A stretch of 64,000 nt of DNA from Rhodanobacter panaciterrae (GTDB taxonomy: Bacteria; Pseudomonadota; Gammaproteobacteria; Xanthomonadales; Rhodanobacteraceae): the NCBI RefSeq assembly GCF_014651895.1, contig NZ_BMXT01000001.1, positions 124,001-188,000 on the forward strand, written 5' to 3'. Position 1 is the first letter of the stretch. Every line of letters starts with the position of its first letter. Of this stretch, positions 9,829 through 19,326 are shown piece by piece. The notes beneath the pieces were generated by a model. That model worked only from the letters and a program-made list of their open reading frames with translations. It was not told the DNA's origin and searched no databases. The position numbers were made by a program, and so were the translations under genes.

Positions 9829-11838
9829 ATGACCACCCGCCGCGAACTCGCCAACGCCGTGCGCGCCCTTGCCATGGACGCCGTGGAGGCGGCCAAGTCC
9901 GGTCATCCGGGCATGCCGATGGGCATGGCGGATATCGCCGAGGTGCTGTGGAACGATTTCCTGCAGTTCAATCCGGCCAATCCGAAGTGGTTCAACCGCG
10001 ACCGCTTCGTGCTCTCCAACGGCCACGGCTCGATGCTGCAGTACGCGCTGCTGCACCTGACCGGGTTCGACCTGCCGATGGATCAGCTCAAGCACTTCCG
10101 TCAGCTGCACTCGAAGACTGCCGGCCATCCGGAAGCCAGCGAAACCCCGGGCGTGGAAACCACTACCGGTCCGCTCGGCCAGGGTCTGGCCAATGCGGTC
10201 GGCTTCGCGCTGGCGGAGAAGGTGCTGGCGGCGCATTTCAACCGCGACGGGCATGCCATCGTCGATCATCACACCTACGTCTTCCTCGGCGACGGTTGCC
10301 TGATGGAAGGCATCTCGCATGAAGTCGCTTCGCTGGCCGGCACCTGGCAGCTGGGCAAGCTGGTCGCGATCTACGACGACAACGGCATCTCGATCGACGG
10401 CGAAGTGCACGGCTGGTTCACCGACAACACGCCGGCTCGTTTTGAAGCGTACGGCTGGAACGTGATCCGTGGTGTCGATGGCCATGACGCCGAGGCGGTG
10501 AAGAAGGCGATTGCCGCCGCTACTGTGCAGAACGACAAACCCACCCTGATCTGCGCCAAGACCATCATCGGCTTCGGTGCGCCACACAAGCAGGGCAAGG
10601 AAGAAAGTCACGGCGCGCCGCTGGGCAAGGACGAGATCGCCGCCGCTCGTGCGCAGCTGGGCTGGAACTACGCGCCGTTCGAGATCCCCGCGGAGATCTA
10701 CGCCGGTTGGGATCACAGAAAGTCAGGTAATGAAGCCGAACAGGCCTGGAACGACGCGTTCGCGAAATACGCTGCGGCGCATCCGGAGCTGGCCGCTGAA
10801 TTCAAGCGCCGCCTGGCCGGCGAATTGCCGACCGACTGGGCCGCGAAGTCGCAGGCGTATATCGCAAAGCTGCAGGCGGAAGGTCCGGAAGTCGCTACGC
10901 GCAAGGCCTCACAGATGACGTTGGACGCGTTCGGTCCGCTGCTGCCGGAACTGATCGGCGGTTCGGCCGATCTGGCCGGCTCCAACTTGACCAAGTGGAA
11001 GGGCAGCCTCGATGCCGCCAACGGCAACAGCGCGGACGGCAAGGGCAACTACGTCTACTACGGCGTGCGCGAATTCGGCATGACCGCGATCGCCAACGGC
11101 CTGGCGCTGCACGGCGGCTTCATTCCGTACGATGCCACCTTCCTGGTGTTCTCCGACTACGCACGCAACGCAGTGCGCATGAGCGCGCTGATCCCAGCGC
11201 ATGCGATCCACGTCTACACGCACGATTCGATCGGTCTGGGCGAAGACGGCCCGACGCATCAGCCGGTCGAGCACATGGCCAGCCTGCGCTACATCCCGAA
11301 CAACCAGCTGTGGCGCCCGTGCGACGCGGTGGAGTCGGCGGCGTCATGGAAGGCGGCGATCGAGCGCAAGGGCGCGCCGTCGTGCCTGATCTTCTCGCGA
11401 CAGAACCTCAAGCATCAGCAGCGCAGCGAGCAGCAGGTTGCCGACATCATGCGTGGCGGCTATGTGCTGTCCGATCCGCTGGACACGAAGTTCCAGGCGA
11501 TCCTGATCGCCACCGGCTCGGAAGTGGAGCTGGCGATGGAGGCTTCGCGCGCATTGGCCCAGCAAGGCATCGCGGCACGCGTGGTGTCGATGCCGTGCAC
11601 CGAGGTGTTCGATGCGCAGCCGCTGGAATACCGCGAAGGTGTGCTGCCGGGCTGGTGCCGCGCGCGCGTGGCGGTGGAAGCGGCGACGGCCGACTTCTGG
11701 TGCAAGTACGTGGGCCTGGACGGCGAGGTGGTCGGCATGACCACGTTCGGCGCGTCGGCGCCGGCACCGCAGTTGTTCGAGCACTTCGGCTTCACGGTGG
11801 CGCATGTGATCGATGCGATGAAGCGCGTTATCCGCTGA
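9829..11838 (+). CDS. tkt: transketolase
   Basis: The 669-residue thiamine diphosphate enzyme moves two-carbon units between sugar phosphates in the pentose phosphate pathway. Motifs appear in order. They are [18 protein letters not shown] near residue 25, [18 protein letters not shown], the cofactor motif [12 protein letters not shown], and in the second domain [18 protein letters not shown]. The ATG at 9829 starts family similarity; a GGAG lies just upstream. It ends before a strong bidirectional terminator. Confidence 0.96.
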   Translation: MTTRRELANAVRALAMDAVEAAKSGHPGMPMGMADIAEVLWNDFLQFNPANPKWFNRDRFVLSNGHGSMLQYALLHLTGFDLPMDQLKHFRQLHSKTAGHPEASETPGVETTTGPLGQGLANAVGFALAEKVLAAHFNRDGHAIVDHHTYVFLGDGCLMEGISHEVASLAGTWQLGKLVAIYDDNGISIDGEVHGWFTDNTPARFEAYGWNVIRGVDGHDAEAVKKAIAAATVQNDKPTLICAKTIIGFGAPHKQGKEESHGAPLGKDEIAAARAQLGWNYAPFEIPAEIYAGWDHRKSGNEAEQAWNDAFAKYAAAHPELAAEFKRRLAGELPTDWAAKSQAYIAKLQAEGPEVATRKASQMTLDAFGPLLPELIGGSADLAGSNLTKWKGSLDAANGNSADGKGNYVYYGVREFGMTAIANGLALHGGFIPYDATFLVFSDYARNAVRMSALIPAHAIHVYTHDSIGLGEDGPTHQPVEHMASLRYIPNNQLWRPCDAVESAASWKAAIERKGAPSCLIFSRQNLKHQQRSEQQVADIMRGGYVLSDPLDTKFQAILIATGSEVELAMEASRALAQQGIAARVVSMPCTEVFDAQPLEYREGVLPGWCRARVAVEAATADFWCKYVGLDGEVVGMTTFGASAPAPQLFEHFGFTVAHVIDAMKRVIR

Positions 11839-11855
11839 GCATCCGCGACGGATAC

Positions 11856-11888
11856 AAAAAAGGCCGCGGTTATGCCGCGGCCTTTTTT
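11856..11888. terminator. bidirectional terminator between tkt and the HAD phosphatase gene
   Basis: A 14-bp perfect stem AAAAAAGGCCGCGG closes on a 5-base loop, with T-runs reading out on both strands. It serves two convergent genes. Confidence 0.92.
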
Positions 11889-11905
11889 CATGTGCGGCAT
11901 GGAAT

Positions 11906-12544
11906 TCAGCCGAGCAGCAGTCTGGCCAGTTCGTCCGGTGTCGCGGCGATCGCGCTGGCGCCGGCTTGTTCCAGTTCGGCACGACTGCCGAAGCCCCACA
12001 GCACGCCGAGACCGCGTACCTGGTTGGCGACCGCGCCGTCGATGTCGAAGTGGCGGTCGCCGATCATTACCGCATCGGCCGGGTCGGCATCGAAGTCCGT
12101 CAATGCCTCGGCAATCATCGAGGCCTTCTCGCTGTGCGGGCTGTCGGGATGCGGACCGTACAGGCGCAGGAAGGCCTCACCGAACGGCAGGTGGGCAATG
12201 ATCGGCGCAGCATGTCGTTGCGGCTTGCTGGTCACCACGGCGAGCTGATGGCCGGCGGCGAGCAATCGCTCGATCAGCGCTTCGATGCCCGGATAGATTT
12301 CATGCTCGCGCCAGCCGTGCGTGTTGAAGCGCTCGTGGTAGAACTCGACGGCCGCCTCGATCCGCGCGGCGTCGTGATCCAGCAGTGGCGCGAAGCTGTG
12401 CCGCAGTGGCGGGCCGATCCAGCCACGCAGTTCCCCATGCGCCGGCGCGGGAACATCCAGTCGTGCCAGCGCATGTTTCACGCACGCGGTGATGCCGTGC
12501 TCGGAATCGATCAGGGTGCCGTCGAGGTCGAACAGGCAGAGCAT
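11906..12544 (-). CDS. HAD-family phosphatase, phosphoglycolate phosphatase-like
   Basis: The 212-residue product has the HAD nucleophile motif FDLDGTLIDSE (Asp6 and Asp8), a helical cap, the VVTSKPQRH threonine/serine motif, the lysine region and the final MIGDRHFDID acid motif. It resembles Gph-type phosphoglycolate phosphatases. Its ATG overlaps the pgk stop codon by one base (TAATG), so it is translationally coupled to pgk. Co-expression with a glycolytic kinase supports a metabolite clean-up or phosphoglycolate role, but the substrate cannot be read from sequence. Confidence 0.8.
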   Translation of the reverse strand: MLCLFDLDGTLIDSEHGITACVKHALARLDVPAPAHGELRGWIGPPLRHSFAPLLDHDAARIEAAVEFYHERFNTHGWREHEIYPGIEALIERLLAAGHQLAVVTSKPQRHAAPIIAHLPFGEAFLRLYGPHPDSPHSEKASMIAEALTDFDADPADAVMIGDRHFDIDGAVANQVRGLGVLWGFGSRAELEQAGASAIAATPDELARLLLG

Positions 12545-13710
12545 TACTTCGCGGCTCGCGCCTTCAAGGCGGTGACCGCCGGCAGTTCCTTGCCTTCGAG
12601 GAATTCGAGGAAGGCGCCGCCGCCGGTGGAGATGTACGAGACATCATCGGCAATGCCGTATTTGTCCACCGCGGCCAGCGTGTCGCCGCCACCGGCGATC
12701 GAGAATGCGCTCGAGGCGGCGATGGCGCGCGCCAGCGTCTCGGTGCCCTTGCCGAATGCATCGAACTCGAACACGCCGACCGGACCGTTCCACACCACCG
12801 TGCCGGCCTTGGCGATCATTTCGGCGTAGCGCCTGGCGGTCTCCGGCCCGATATCGAGGATCATCTCGCCGGCGCCGACCTGGTCGACCGGTTTCACCGT
12901 GGCCGGGGCCTGCGCGGAAAACGCTGGCGCCACCACCACGTCGACCGGCATCGGCACTTCGGCGCCGCGGCGTTTGGCGTCGGCCAGCACTTTTTTCGCG
13001 GCATCGATCAGGGCCGGCTCGTACAGCGAGTTGCCGACCGAATAGCCCATCGCGACGATGAAGGTGTTGGCGATACCACCGCCGACGATCAGCTGGTCGA
13101 CTTTGCCGATCAGGTTGTCGAGCAGGGTCAGCTTGGTCGAGACCTTGGAGCCGGCGACGATCGCCAGCAGCGGATGCGCCGGATGCTCCAGCGCCTTGCC
13201 CAGCGCGTCGAGCTCCGCCGACAGCAGCGGGCCGGCCGCAGCGATCGGTGCGAACTTGATTACGCCATGAGTCGAGGCCTGTGCGCGGTGCGCGGTGCCG
13301 AACGCGTCCATCACGAAGATGTCGCACAGTGCGGCGTACTTCTTCGCCAGCGTCTCGTCGTCCTTGCCCTCGCCGACGTTCATGCGGCAGTTTTCCAGCA
13401 GCACTACTTCGCCGGCAGCGACTTCGACGCCATCGAGATAATCGGCCACCAGCCGCACCGGCGTGCCGAGCTGCTCGCGCAGCCACGCGGCGACCGGCGC
13501 CAGCGAGGACTCGGCGTCGAACTGGCCTTCCTTCGGTCGGCCCAGGTGCGACAACACCAGCACGCGTGCGCCGACATCGCGGGCGGCCTTGATGGTCGGC
13601 AATGCGGCGTCGAGGCGCTGGGTCGAGGTGATCTGGCCGTGGTCGTCGATCGGCACATTCAGGTCTTCGCGGATCAGCACGCGCTGGTCGCGCAAATCAA
13701 GGTCACTCAT
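12544..13710 (-). CDS. pgk: phosphoglycerate kinase
   Basis: The 388-residue enzyme makes ATP and 3-phosphoglycerate from 1,3-bisphosphoglycerate. It begins [20 protein letters not shown] with the substrate-binding RxDxNVP block. It continues with [11 protein letters not shown], the [10 protein letters not shown] segment and the C-terminal nucleotide motif ([16 protein letters not shown]). Length is standard. The frame is open upstream, but the ATG at 13710 fits homologues. It forms a two-gene unit with the HAD phosphatase. Confidence 0.96.
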   Translation of the reverse strand: MSDLDLRDQRVLIREDLNVPIDDHGQITSTQRLDAALPTIKAARDVGARVLVLSHLGRPKEGQFDAESSLAPVAAWLREQLGTPVRLVADYLDGVEVAAGEVVLLENCRMNVGEGKDDETLAKKYAALCDIFVMDAFGTAHRAQASTHGVIKFAPIAAAGPLLSAELDALGKALEHPAHPLLAIVAGSKVSTKLTLLDNLIGKVDQLIVGGGIANTFIVAMGYSVGNSLYEPALIDAAKKVLADAKRRGAEVPMPVDVVVAPAFSAQAPATVKPVDQVGAGEMILDIGPETARRYAEMIAKAGTVVWNGPVGVFEFDAFGKGTETLARAIAASSAFSIAGGGDTLAAVDKYGIADDVSYISTGGGAFLEFLEGKELPAVTALKARAAK

Positions 13711-13910
13711 GCGGATGACTGACACGGCAGAACTCCAGTAGTGGGTTGAGTTCGCCCTGGGTGGGCGGCAACCGCCTATTGTCCGACGCGTTGCCTGTCG
13801 ACGCAAACGCCGGCCGGCCACGCAGGGTGCCCGAAGGCGGCGTTGCGGTTGGCCATGTGTCGAGCCCACACTGTGGCTAAACTGCGGTTACTCGTCCAGG
13901 GGGATGGTTC

Positions 13911-14585
13911 ATGACTACCGGTCTGGTGCTTTACGGCTACTGGCGCTCCAGTGCCGCCTATCGCGTGCGCATCGCGCTGAATCTGAAGGGTCTCAGTTAC
14001 GAGACGCGACCGGTGCATCTGGTGCGTGATGGCGGCGAGCAACATGCGGAGGGCTACCGCTTGCTCAACCCGCAGGAGCTGGTCCCCTGTCTGCTCGATG
14101 GCGACCGGGTGATCACCCAGTCGCTGGCGATCATGGAATACCTCGACGAAATGCATCCCGAGCTGGAGACGGCGCTGCTGCCGGTCGATGCGCGCGGCCG
14201 GGCGCAGGTGCGCGCGCTGGCGATGGCAGTGAGTAGCGACATCCATCCACTGGGCAACCTGCGCGTATTGCAGCAGCTCGAAGCGCAGTTCGGTGCCAGC
14301 GAGGAACAGCGCGCGGCGTGGTCGCGGTACTGGATTGCCAGTGGTTTCAAGGCGATCGAGGCGATACTGGCCGACAGTGCGGCGACTGGTCGTTACTGCC
14401 ACGGCGAATCGCCGAGCATGGCTGACATCTGTCTGGTGCCGCAGGTCTACAACGCGTTGCGCTGGAAACTGCCGATGGACGATTACCCGATCATCTGGCG
14501 TATCTACCAGGCCTGCAACGAACTGGAGGCGTTCCAGCTGGCGGCGCCGGAAGCGCAGCCGGATGCGCCGAAGAGCGAGAAGTGA
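13911..14585 (+). CDS. maiA: maleylacetoacetate isomerase (zeta-class GST)
   Basis: The 224-residue product has a thioredoxin-like N-domain with the zeta-class active-site motif SSAAYRVRIALNLKG and the glutathione site (QSLAIMEYLDEMHPE), then an all-helical C-domain. The enzyme isomerises maleylacetoacetate to fumarylacetoacetate in tyrosine and homogentisate breakdown. Homogentisate dioxygenase and fumarylacetoacetase genes, often adjacent, are not in this window. The 3' end runs into a GAGAAGTGAG-rich low-complexity stretch. Confidence 0.88.
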   Translation: MTTGLVLYGYWRSSAAYRVRIALNLKGLSYETRPVHLVRDGGEQHAEGYRLLNPQELVPCLLDGDRVITQSLAIMEYLDEMHPELETALLPVDARGRAQVRALAMAVSSDIHPLGNLRVLQQLEAQFGASEEQRAAWSRYWIASGFKAIEAILADSAATGRYCHGESPSMADICLVPQVYNALRWKLPMDDYPIIWRIYQACNELEAFQLAAPEAQPDAPKSEK

Positions 14586-14659
14586 GTGATGAGAAGTGAG
14601 CAGGGCGAGATGGCTGTGCCTTCTCTCACTCCATACTCCTCTCCTCTCACTCCTTGACT
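14586..14659. repeat. purine/pyrimidine tract with GAGAAGTGAG and CTCTCACTCC motifs
   Basis: The gap between convergent maiA and pilU has repeated GAGAAGTGAG on the left and CTCTCACTCC twice on the right. The two halves are roughly complementary and could pair as an imperfect hairpin joining the two gene ends. No T-tract terminator is visible. Confidence 0.4.
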
Positions 14660-15769
14660 CTAGAAGCCCATCCCGTACGGATCGTTGCCAACCAGTTCCT
14701 GATCGCTGCCGCCTTCGGCCAGCCGGATCTTCAGCGCCAGGCCATCGCGCGAATCGGACTTGTTGAGTACTTCTTCCAGCTCCACGCGACCCTCCTTGTA
14801 CAGCCGGTACAAGGACTGGTCGAATGTCTGCATGCCTTCCTGCAGGCTGCGATCCATCGCTTCCTTGATCTCGTGGGTTTGGCCGCGACGAATCATGTCG
14901 CGGATCAGCGGCGTGTTCAGCAGCACTTCTGCAGCCGGAATGCGCCGGCCGTCCTTGCCCACTACCAGGCGCTGGCTGATCACCGCGCGCAGGTTCAGGG
15001 CTAGGTTCATCAGCACGTTCTTGTGCGCCGATTCGGGGAAGAAGTTGAGGATGCGCTCCAGCGTCTGGTCGGCGTTGTTCGAATGCAATGTGGCCAGGCA
15101 CAGATGGCCGGTTTCGGAGAACGCGATCGCCGCCTCCATCGTGTCGGTGTCGCGGATCTCGCCGATCATGATCACGTCCGGCGCCTCTCGCATCGCGTTC
15201 TTCAGCGCCTCGTGATAGCTGTGCGTGTCCAGTCCGACTTCGCGCTGGTTGACGATGGATTTCTTGTGCCGGTGCAGGTATTCGATCGGATCCTCGATGG
15301 TGAGGATGTGCCCGGGGGTATGCGAGTTGCGCTGGTCGATCATCGCCGCCAGCGTGGTGGACTTGCCCGAGCCGGTGGCGCCGACCACCAGGATCAGGCC
15401 GCGCGGCTCCATGATCAGATCGCGGAAGATGCTGGGCAGCTGCAGCTGATCGATGCTGGGGATCTCGCTCTTGATCGCGCGGATCACCATGCCCACTTCG
15501 CCGCGCTGCTTGAACACGTTGATGCGGAAACGGCCGGCTTCCTTCACCGCCAGTGCCATGTTCAGCTCGAGGTTGCGCTCGAACTGGGGCACCTGACCTT
15601 CGTCCATCAGCGAGTAGGCGATCTTCTTGACCATGCCGCCGGGCAGGCCGGTATTGCCCAGTGGATACAGCTTGCCCTCGACCTTGATGTTCACCGGGGC
15701 ACCCGTCGTCAGGAACATGTCCGACGCGCCCTTGTCTACCATAAGCTTGAGGAAGTAACCGATATCCAC
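14660..15769 (-). CDS. pilU: type IV pilus retraction ATPase PilU
   Basis: The 369-residue hexameric ATPase helps PilT pull back type IV pili (twitching, DNA uptake). Walker A is GATGSGKS at about 130-137. Walker B-side motifs are ILTIEDPIEYLH and REAPDVIMIGEIRD, and the His box is TGHLCLATLHSNNA. The N-terminal line DIGYFLKLMVDKGASDMFL and the longer C-terminus separate PilU from PilT. PilU usually follows pilT; here pilT is not in the 15.8-17 kb region, so the gene stands alone. Confidence 0.9.
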   Translation of the reverse strand: MDIGYFLKLMVDKGASDMFLTTGAPVNIKVEGKLYPLGNTGLPGGMVKKIAYSLMDEGQVPQFERNLELNMALAVKEAGRFRINVFKQRGEVGMVIRAIKSEIPSIDQLQLPSIFRDLIMEPRGLILVVGATGSGKSTTLAAMIDQRNSHTPGHILTIEDPIEYLHRHKKSIVNQREVGLDTHSYHEALKNAMREAPDVIMIGEIRDTDTMEAAIAFSETGHLCLATLHSNNADQTLERILNFFPESAHKNVLMNLALNLRAVISQRLVVGKDGRRIPAAEVLLNTPLIRDMIRRGQTHEIKEAMDRSLQEGMQTFDQSLYRLYKEGRVELEEVLNKSDSRDGLALKIRLAEGGSDQELVGNDPYGMGF

Positions 15770-15850
15770 GTGTGACCCCTGTTTCTATGCGCGTTGCAAT
15801 GATGGATTATGCCTGTCCACAATACGCCGCGACACACCATGAGGAATGTG

Positions 15851-16423
15851 ATGTACATCTTTTCCCCGCTGGCCGGATCCCTGGGCCGCATCCGTACGGC
15901 AACGGCTGTTCTGGTACTGACACTGGCGCTGACCGGCTGCGCCACGGTGCCCCCGCCCGATGATTCGATGAATCTGGCGCAGACGCAGCTGCAGGCGGCG
16001 CGCGATGCCGGCGCCGCCGACTATGCGCCGGTCGATCTGGGCTTCGCGCAGGACAAATTCCAGCAGGCGCAAGCGGCCATGGCCGAGCGCAAATACGCCG
16101 ATGCGGCCAATCTGGCCGAGGAGTCGCGTGCCGACGCCGATCTGGCCCGGGCCAAGGCGAGGCTTGGCGCGGCGCGGGCGCAGATCCAGGGCAAAGTGCA
16201 GGAAAATACCAGTTTGCGCAGTCAGGGCGAGCAGGCTGCTGCTGCCGAGCAGCAACAACAGGCACCTCCGGCGGCGTCTTCCAGCTCAGTACCCACTGAG
16301 GACATGCCGGCACCGTCCTCGTCGGAGTTGTCCGCGCCAGCCTCCGGCGCCGGTTTCCAGACCCTGCCCGAGAACGGCCAGCAACCCGCCTCCAGCTCCA
16401 GCACTCAGGAGGTGCAGCCATGA
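15851..16423 (+). CDS. DUF4398-type lipoprotein
   Basis: The 190-residue product has a signal peptide with a lipobox LTGC, lipidated at Cys30. After it comes a helical DUF4398-like region (MNLAQTQLQAARDAGAADYA) and a Ser/Ala/Gln-rich tail. The start is the ATG at 15851 with GAGGA six bases upstream; earlier in-frame ATGs lack a ribosome site. The stop overlaps the next gene's ATG by four bases. Such lipoproteins are often encoded next to OmpA-type proteins and may bridge outer membrane and cell wall; the precise role is unknown. Confidence 0.75.
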   Translation: MYIFSPLAGSLGRIRTATAVLVLTLALTGCATVPPPDDSMNLAQTQLQAARDAGAADYAPVDLGFAQDKFQQAQAAMAERKYADAANLAEESRADADLARAKARLGAARAQIQGKVQENTSLRSQGEQAAAAEQQQQAPPAASSSSVPTEDMPAPSSSELSAPASGAGFQTLPENGQQPASSSSTQEVQP

Positions 16424-17079
16424 AGCGGCTCAGCATCATCATTGCCTCGATGGCATTGGCCATGGCCGCGGTGGGAGCCGCGCACGCGCGCCAGGACGAT
16501 ATCGACATCAACCGGCTGACCGGCAGCCTCGACCAGCTCGCCAACGACCCCAGTCTGGGCGGTTATGCGCAGGCCGAGCAGGCGCGCGCGCGCGATGCGA
16601 TCAACCGGTTGGCACAGGCGAGTTCGCGCGAGCGTCCGCATGACCTGTATCTGGCCGAGCGCCGCGTGGATCTGGCCAAGGCTGCCGCGCAACTGCAGGA
16701 TGCCCAGCTCAAGCTGACCCAGCTTGATCGCGAACACGACCAGATCCTGCTCGACAACAGCCGCCGAGATGCCGAAATGGCGCGCCGCGAGCTGGAGCGT
16801 CAACGCCTGCAGTACCAGTTGTCGCAGGAAGAAGCTGCCCGGCTGCAGCAGCAGGGGCAGGAATACTCGCAGGCGGCCGACCAGGCGCGTGCCGAAGCCG
16901 AGCAGGCGAAGAAGCTGGCGGCGGCGCAGAGCAAGGTGGCCAATGCGGCTCGCCGCGAAGCCGCACTGGCGGCGCAGGCGGCCAAGGCGATGCGTTCGCA
17001 GATGCAGGATGGCGGCACGGTCGAAACGGCCCCGGCCCCGAAGAAAAAGGCCACCAAAAAGCATACAGACCAACCCTGA
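16420..17079 (+). CDS. exported coiled-coil protein coupled to the DUF4398 lipoprotein
   Basis: The 219-residue product starts with a signal peptide (cut near AHARQDD). The rest is an almost continuous coiled coil rich in Ala, Gln, Glu and Arg (for example DAEMARRELERQRLQYQLS). It ends in a Lys/Pro tail (APKKKATKKHTDQP). It overlaps the lipoprotein gene by ATGA, so the two are made together. In related genomes this pair often precedes an OmpA-domain gene; none follows here. A periplasmic spacer or envelope role is inferred. Confidence 0.7.
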   Translation: MKRLSIIIASMALAMAAVGAAHARQDDIDINRLTGSLDQLANDPSLGGYAQAEQARARDAINRLAQASSRERPHDLYLAERRVDLAKAAAQLQDAQLKLTQLDREHDQILLDNSRRDAEMARRELERQRLQYQLSQEEAARLQQQGQEYSQAADQARAEAEQAKKLAAAQSKVANAARREAALAAQAAKAMRSQMQDGGTVETAPAPKKKATKKHTDQP

Positions 17080-17447
17080 GCTGGCGTTGCCGGGTGGGCT
17101 GAAGGCCGCCATCTGGCGCACGCCAACGGGTGGGGCGGGTGAACTGCCGTGGTCCGGTTATGTAAATGTAAAATGCTGTTTTGACAGGTTTTTCTTCGAC
17201 GTTCCGATGATGGCTTGCGCGCCTGACAATGGGCTTGCGCCACCCGGATCGGGAGAGTAGGGTCAAAGCCCCACGAGGCATCCAGGCCTTGTGGGTCACT
17301 GACCTGAACCATGCGCCTATCCCACGTTCAAAGTTCCACCTGCGTTCCGATGTATCGGCGTGGGTTGTGGCTGTGTGCATCGTTCAACGGTCTGCGGATG
17401 CCCACTGTCGCGGCATCCGGCAAGTCCACTCGCGAGGAGGTCGGATC
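17080..17447 (+). other. 368-base gene-free stretch with hairpins, possible leader or small RNA
   Basis: No convincing coding frame is present. A 10-bp stem (17270-17279 pairing with 17286-17295, one G-U pair, 6-base loop) lies next to the palindrome GGTCACTGACC. An AT-rich patch with TTTTGACA near 17180 could hold a promoter. The stretch ends in a strong GAGGAGG ribosome site for the YdcH-like gene. The folding could mark a 5' leader or a small RNA, but it matches no RNA family that I can recognise with confidence. Confidence 0.35.
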
Positions 17448-17675
17448 ATGTTTGAAAACCAGCAGCGTGATGATGTCGAGGCATTGATGAAGGCCGATGC
17501 CGAATTCCGTCGGCTCTATCAGCACCACCGAGAACTCGACAGCAAGGTGCACGACGCCGATATCGGCGTGCTGCCCATCGACGATGTCACCCTTGCCAGC
17601 ATGAAGAAAGAGAAACTGCTGGCCAAGGCACGACTCGAGCGCATGTGGCAGAGTCGCGCGCACCTCATCCACTGA
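17448..17675 (+). CDS. YdcH family small protein (DUF465)
   Basis: The 75-residue product is highly charged and helical. Segments such as ALMKADAEFRRLYQHHRELD and KKEKLLAKARLERM match the short YdcH/DUF465 family, which has an N-terminal hairpin and a C-terminal Lys-rich helix. The start at 17448 has the near-perfect site GAGGAGG. The molecular role of the family is unknown. A long hairpin lies directly downstream. Confidence 0.8.
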   Translation: MFENQQRDDVEALMKADAEFRRLYQHHRELDSKVHDADIGVLPIDDVTLASMKKEKLLAKARLERMWQSRAHLIH

Positions 17676-17695
17676 GTCTGCGATTTCACGTGAAG

Positions 17696-17744
17696 CGCGG
17701 CCCCGGGTCCTTCCTGCTGTATCGGATAGGACGCCGGGGCCGCG
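17696..17744 (+). terminator. long hairpin downstream of the ydcH-like gene
   Basis: An 11-bp outer stem CGCGGCCCCGG and a 5-bp inner stem GTCCT/AGGAC form a tall hairpin 20 bases past the stop. Only a short T-run follows, so it may be a terminator or an mRNA-end stabiliser. Confidence 0.5.
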
Positions 17745-17842
17745 GCGTTTCCGGCGTACCGCGGAGTGGCTCGGTTATCATGGCGGTCTTGCCGGACTGA
17801 TACGCAGCCTGCGTGACCGGCGTTCCCTGCGACGGAGCCCCC

Positions 17843-19213
17843 ATGACGGTCCACCAGAGTGTTCTTGAACTGATCGGACGTACCCCGATGGTGCGCGCAC
17901 AGCGCCTCGATACCGGGTTGTGCGAACTATTCCTCAAGCTCGAGAGCGCCAATCCCGGTGGTTCGATCAAGGATCGCATCGGCCTGTCGATGATCGAGGG
18001 CGCCGAGAAGGATGGCCGGATCCGGCCGGGCGATATCCTGGTCGAAGGCACCGCCGGCAATACCGGCCTAGGTCTGGCGCTGGTGGCGCAGCAGAAAGGT
18101 TACCGCCTGATCCTGGTGGTGCCGGACAAGATGAGCCGCGAGAAGATCTTCAACCTCAAGGCGATGGGTGCCGAAGTCGTGCTGACCCGTTCGGATGTGG
18201 CCAAGGGTCACGCCGATTACTACCAGGACATGGCCGAACGCATCGCGCGCGAAACGCCGGGTGCCTATTTCATCAATCAGTTCGGCAACCCGGACAATCC
18301 GGCGGCGCACATCCAGACCACGGGTCCGGAAATCCTCGAGCAGATGGATGGCAAGGTCGACGCGATCGTGGTCGGCTGCGGTTCGTCCGGCACGCTGAGT
18401 GGCCTGTCCAAATTCTTCGCCGAACATTCGCCACAGACGGAGCTCGTGCTGGCCGATCCGGTCGGCTCGATCCTCACCCAGTACATCAACGAAGGCACGC
18501 TCTCGACCAAATCCGCCAGCTGGATGGTCGAAGGCATCGGTGAGGATTTCCTGCCCGGTATCAGCGACTTCACCCGAGTCAAGAAAGCCTATGCGATTCC
18601 CGACAAGGAGAGCTTCCTGACCGCGCGTGAGCTGTTGGCGAAGGAAGGTATCCTGGGTGGCTCATCCACCGGCACGCTGGTCGCCGCAGCATTGAAATAC
18701 TGCCGCGAACAAACCACGCCGAAGCGGGTGGTGACCCTGGTCTGCGATACGGGCAACAAGTACCTGTCGAAGATGTACAACGACTACTGGATGCTCGACA
18801 ACGGTTTCCTCGAACGCGAACAGCACGGCGACCTGCGCGACCTGCTGTTGCGCCCGTTCGCCCAGCGCGACACCGTGGTGATCGGTCCGAACGAGTTGCT
18901 GATCACCGCCTACACCCGCATGAAGCTGTACGACGTGTCGCAGCTGCCGGTGATGGATGGTCACAAGCTGGTCGGCATCGTCGACGAGTCGGACGTGCTG
19001 ATGCACGTGCACGCCGACGAAACGCGTTTTCGCGACCAGGTGTCCACCGCGATGATGACCAACCTGCAGAAGCTGCAGGTTGGCGAGACGATGGAGGCGC
19101 TGTTGCCGGTATTCGAGCGCGGCCATGTGGCGATCGTGGTCGATGGTGAGGACTTCCTCGGCCTGATCACCCGTATCGATCTGTTGAACTATCTGCGCCG
19201 CAAGGTGAACTAA
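17843..19213 (+). CDS. cystathionine beta-synthase with CBS domain pair
   Basis: The 456-residue PLP enzyme condenses serine with homocysteine to cystathionine. The catalytic lysine is Lys43 in NPGGSIKDRI; the cofactor loop EGTAGNTGLGLAL and the phosphate loop GCGSSGTLSG follow. Residues from about 335 form two CBS domains (RPFAQRDTVVIGPNE onward, ending LGLITRIDLLNYLRRKV), which split it from plain cysteine synthases. The ATG at 17843 has GGAG upstream. A matching cystathionine gamma-lyase/synthase gene lies 11.5 kb away at 30761; together they would run transsulfuration. Confidence 0.9.
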   Translation: MTVHQSVLELIGRTPMVRAQRLDTGLCELFLKLESANPGGSIKDRIGLSMIEGAEKDGRIRPGDILVEGTAGNTGLGLALVAQQKGYRLILVVPDKMSREKIFNLKAMGAEVVLTRSDVAKGHADYYQDMAERIARETPGAYFINQFGNPDNPAAHIQTTGPEILEQMDGKVDAIVVGCGSSGTLSGLSKFFAEHSPQTELVLADPVGSILTQYINEGTLSTKSASWMVEGIGEDFLPGISDFTRVKKAYAIPDKESFLTARELLAKEGILGGSSTGTLVAAALKYCREQTTPKRVVTLVCDTGNKYLSKMYNDYWMLDNGFLEREQHGDLRDLLLRPFAQRDTVVIGPNELLITAYTRMKLYDVSQLPVMDGHKLVGIVDESDVLMHVHADETRFRDQVSTAMMTNLQKLQVGETMEALLPVFERGHVAIVVDGEDFLGLITRIDLLNYLRRKVN

Positions 19214-19282
19214 GCGGTTCATTCGATCGCTCGCATCATGAAAGTTTGCGGTAATGCGGCCAGCTCAGAATGGCCGCCTGTG

Positions 19283-19304
19283 ACGGAGCCCCGACTGGCT
19301 CCGT
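19283..19304 (+). promoter_or_regulatory. hairpin in the glmS leader
   Basis: ACGGAGCC and GGCTCCGT pair around a 6-base loop, ending 22 bases before the glmS ATG. No T-run follows. It could affect mRNA stability or glmS translation; it does not resemble the Gram-positive glmS ribozyme. Confidence 0.3.
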
Positions 19305-19326
19305 GTTTATCAAAGGAAGTCCTGCC

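Noticed and set aside
17080-17447. 6S RNA gene
   Set aside because: Hairpins are present, but the long closing stem and central bubble of 6S RNA could not be traced, and the usual zapA and fthC neighbours are absent.
19217-19326. glmS ribozyme or riboswitch in the glmS leader
   Set aside because: Only a simple 8-bp hairpin is present, with no ribozyme-like core; the known ribozyme is a Gram-positive feature.
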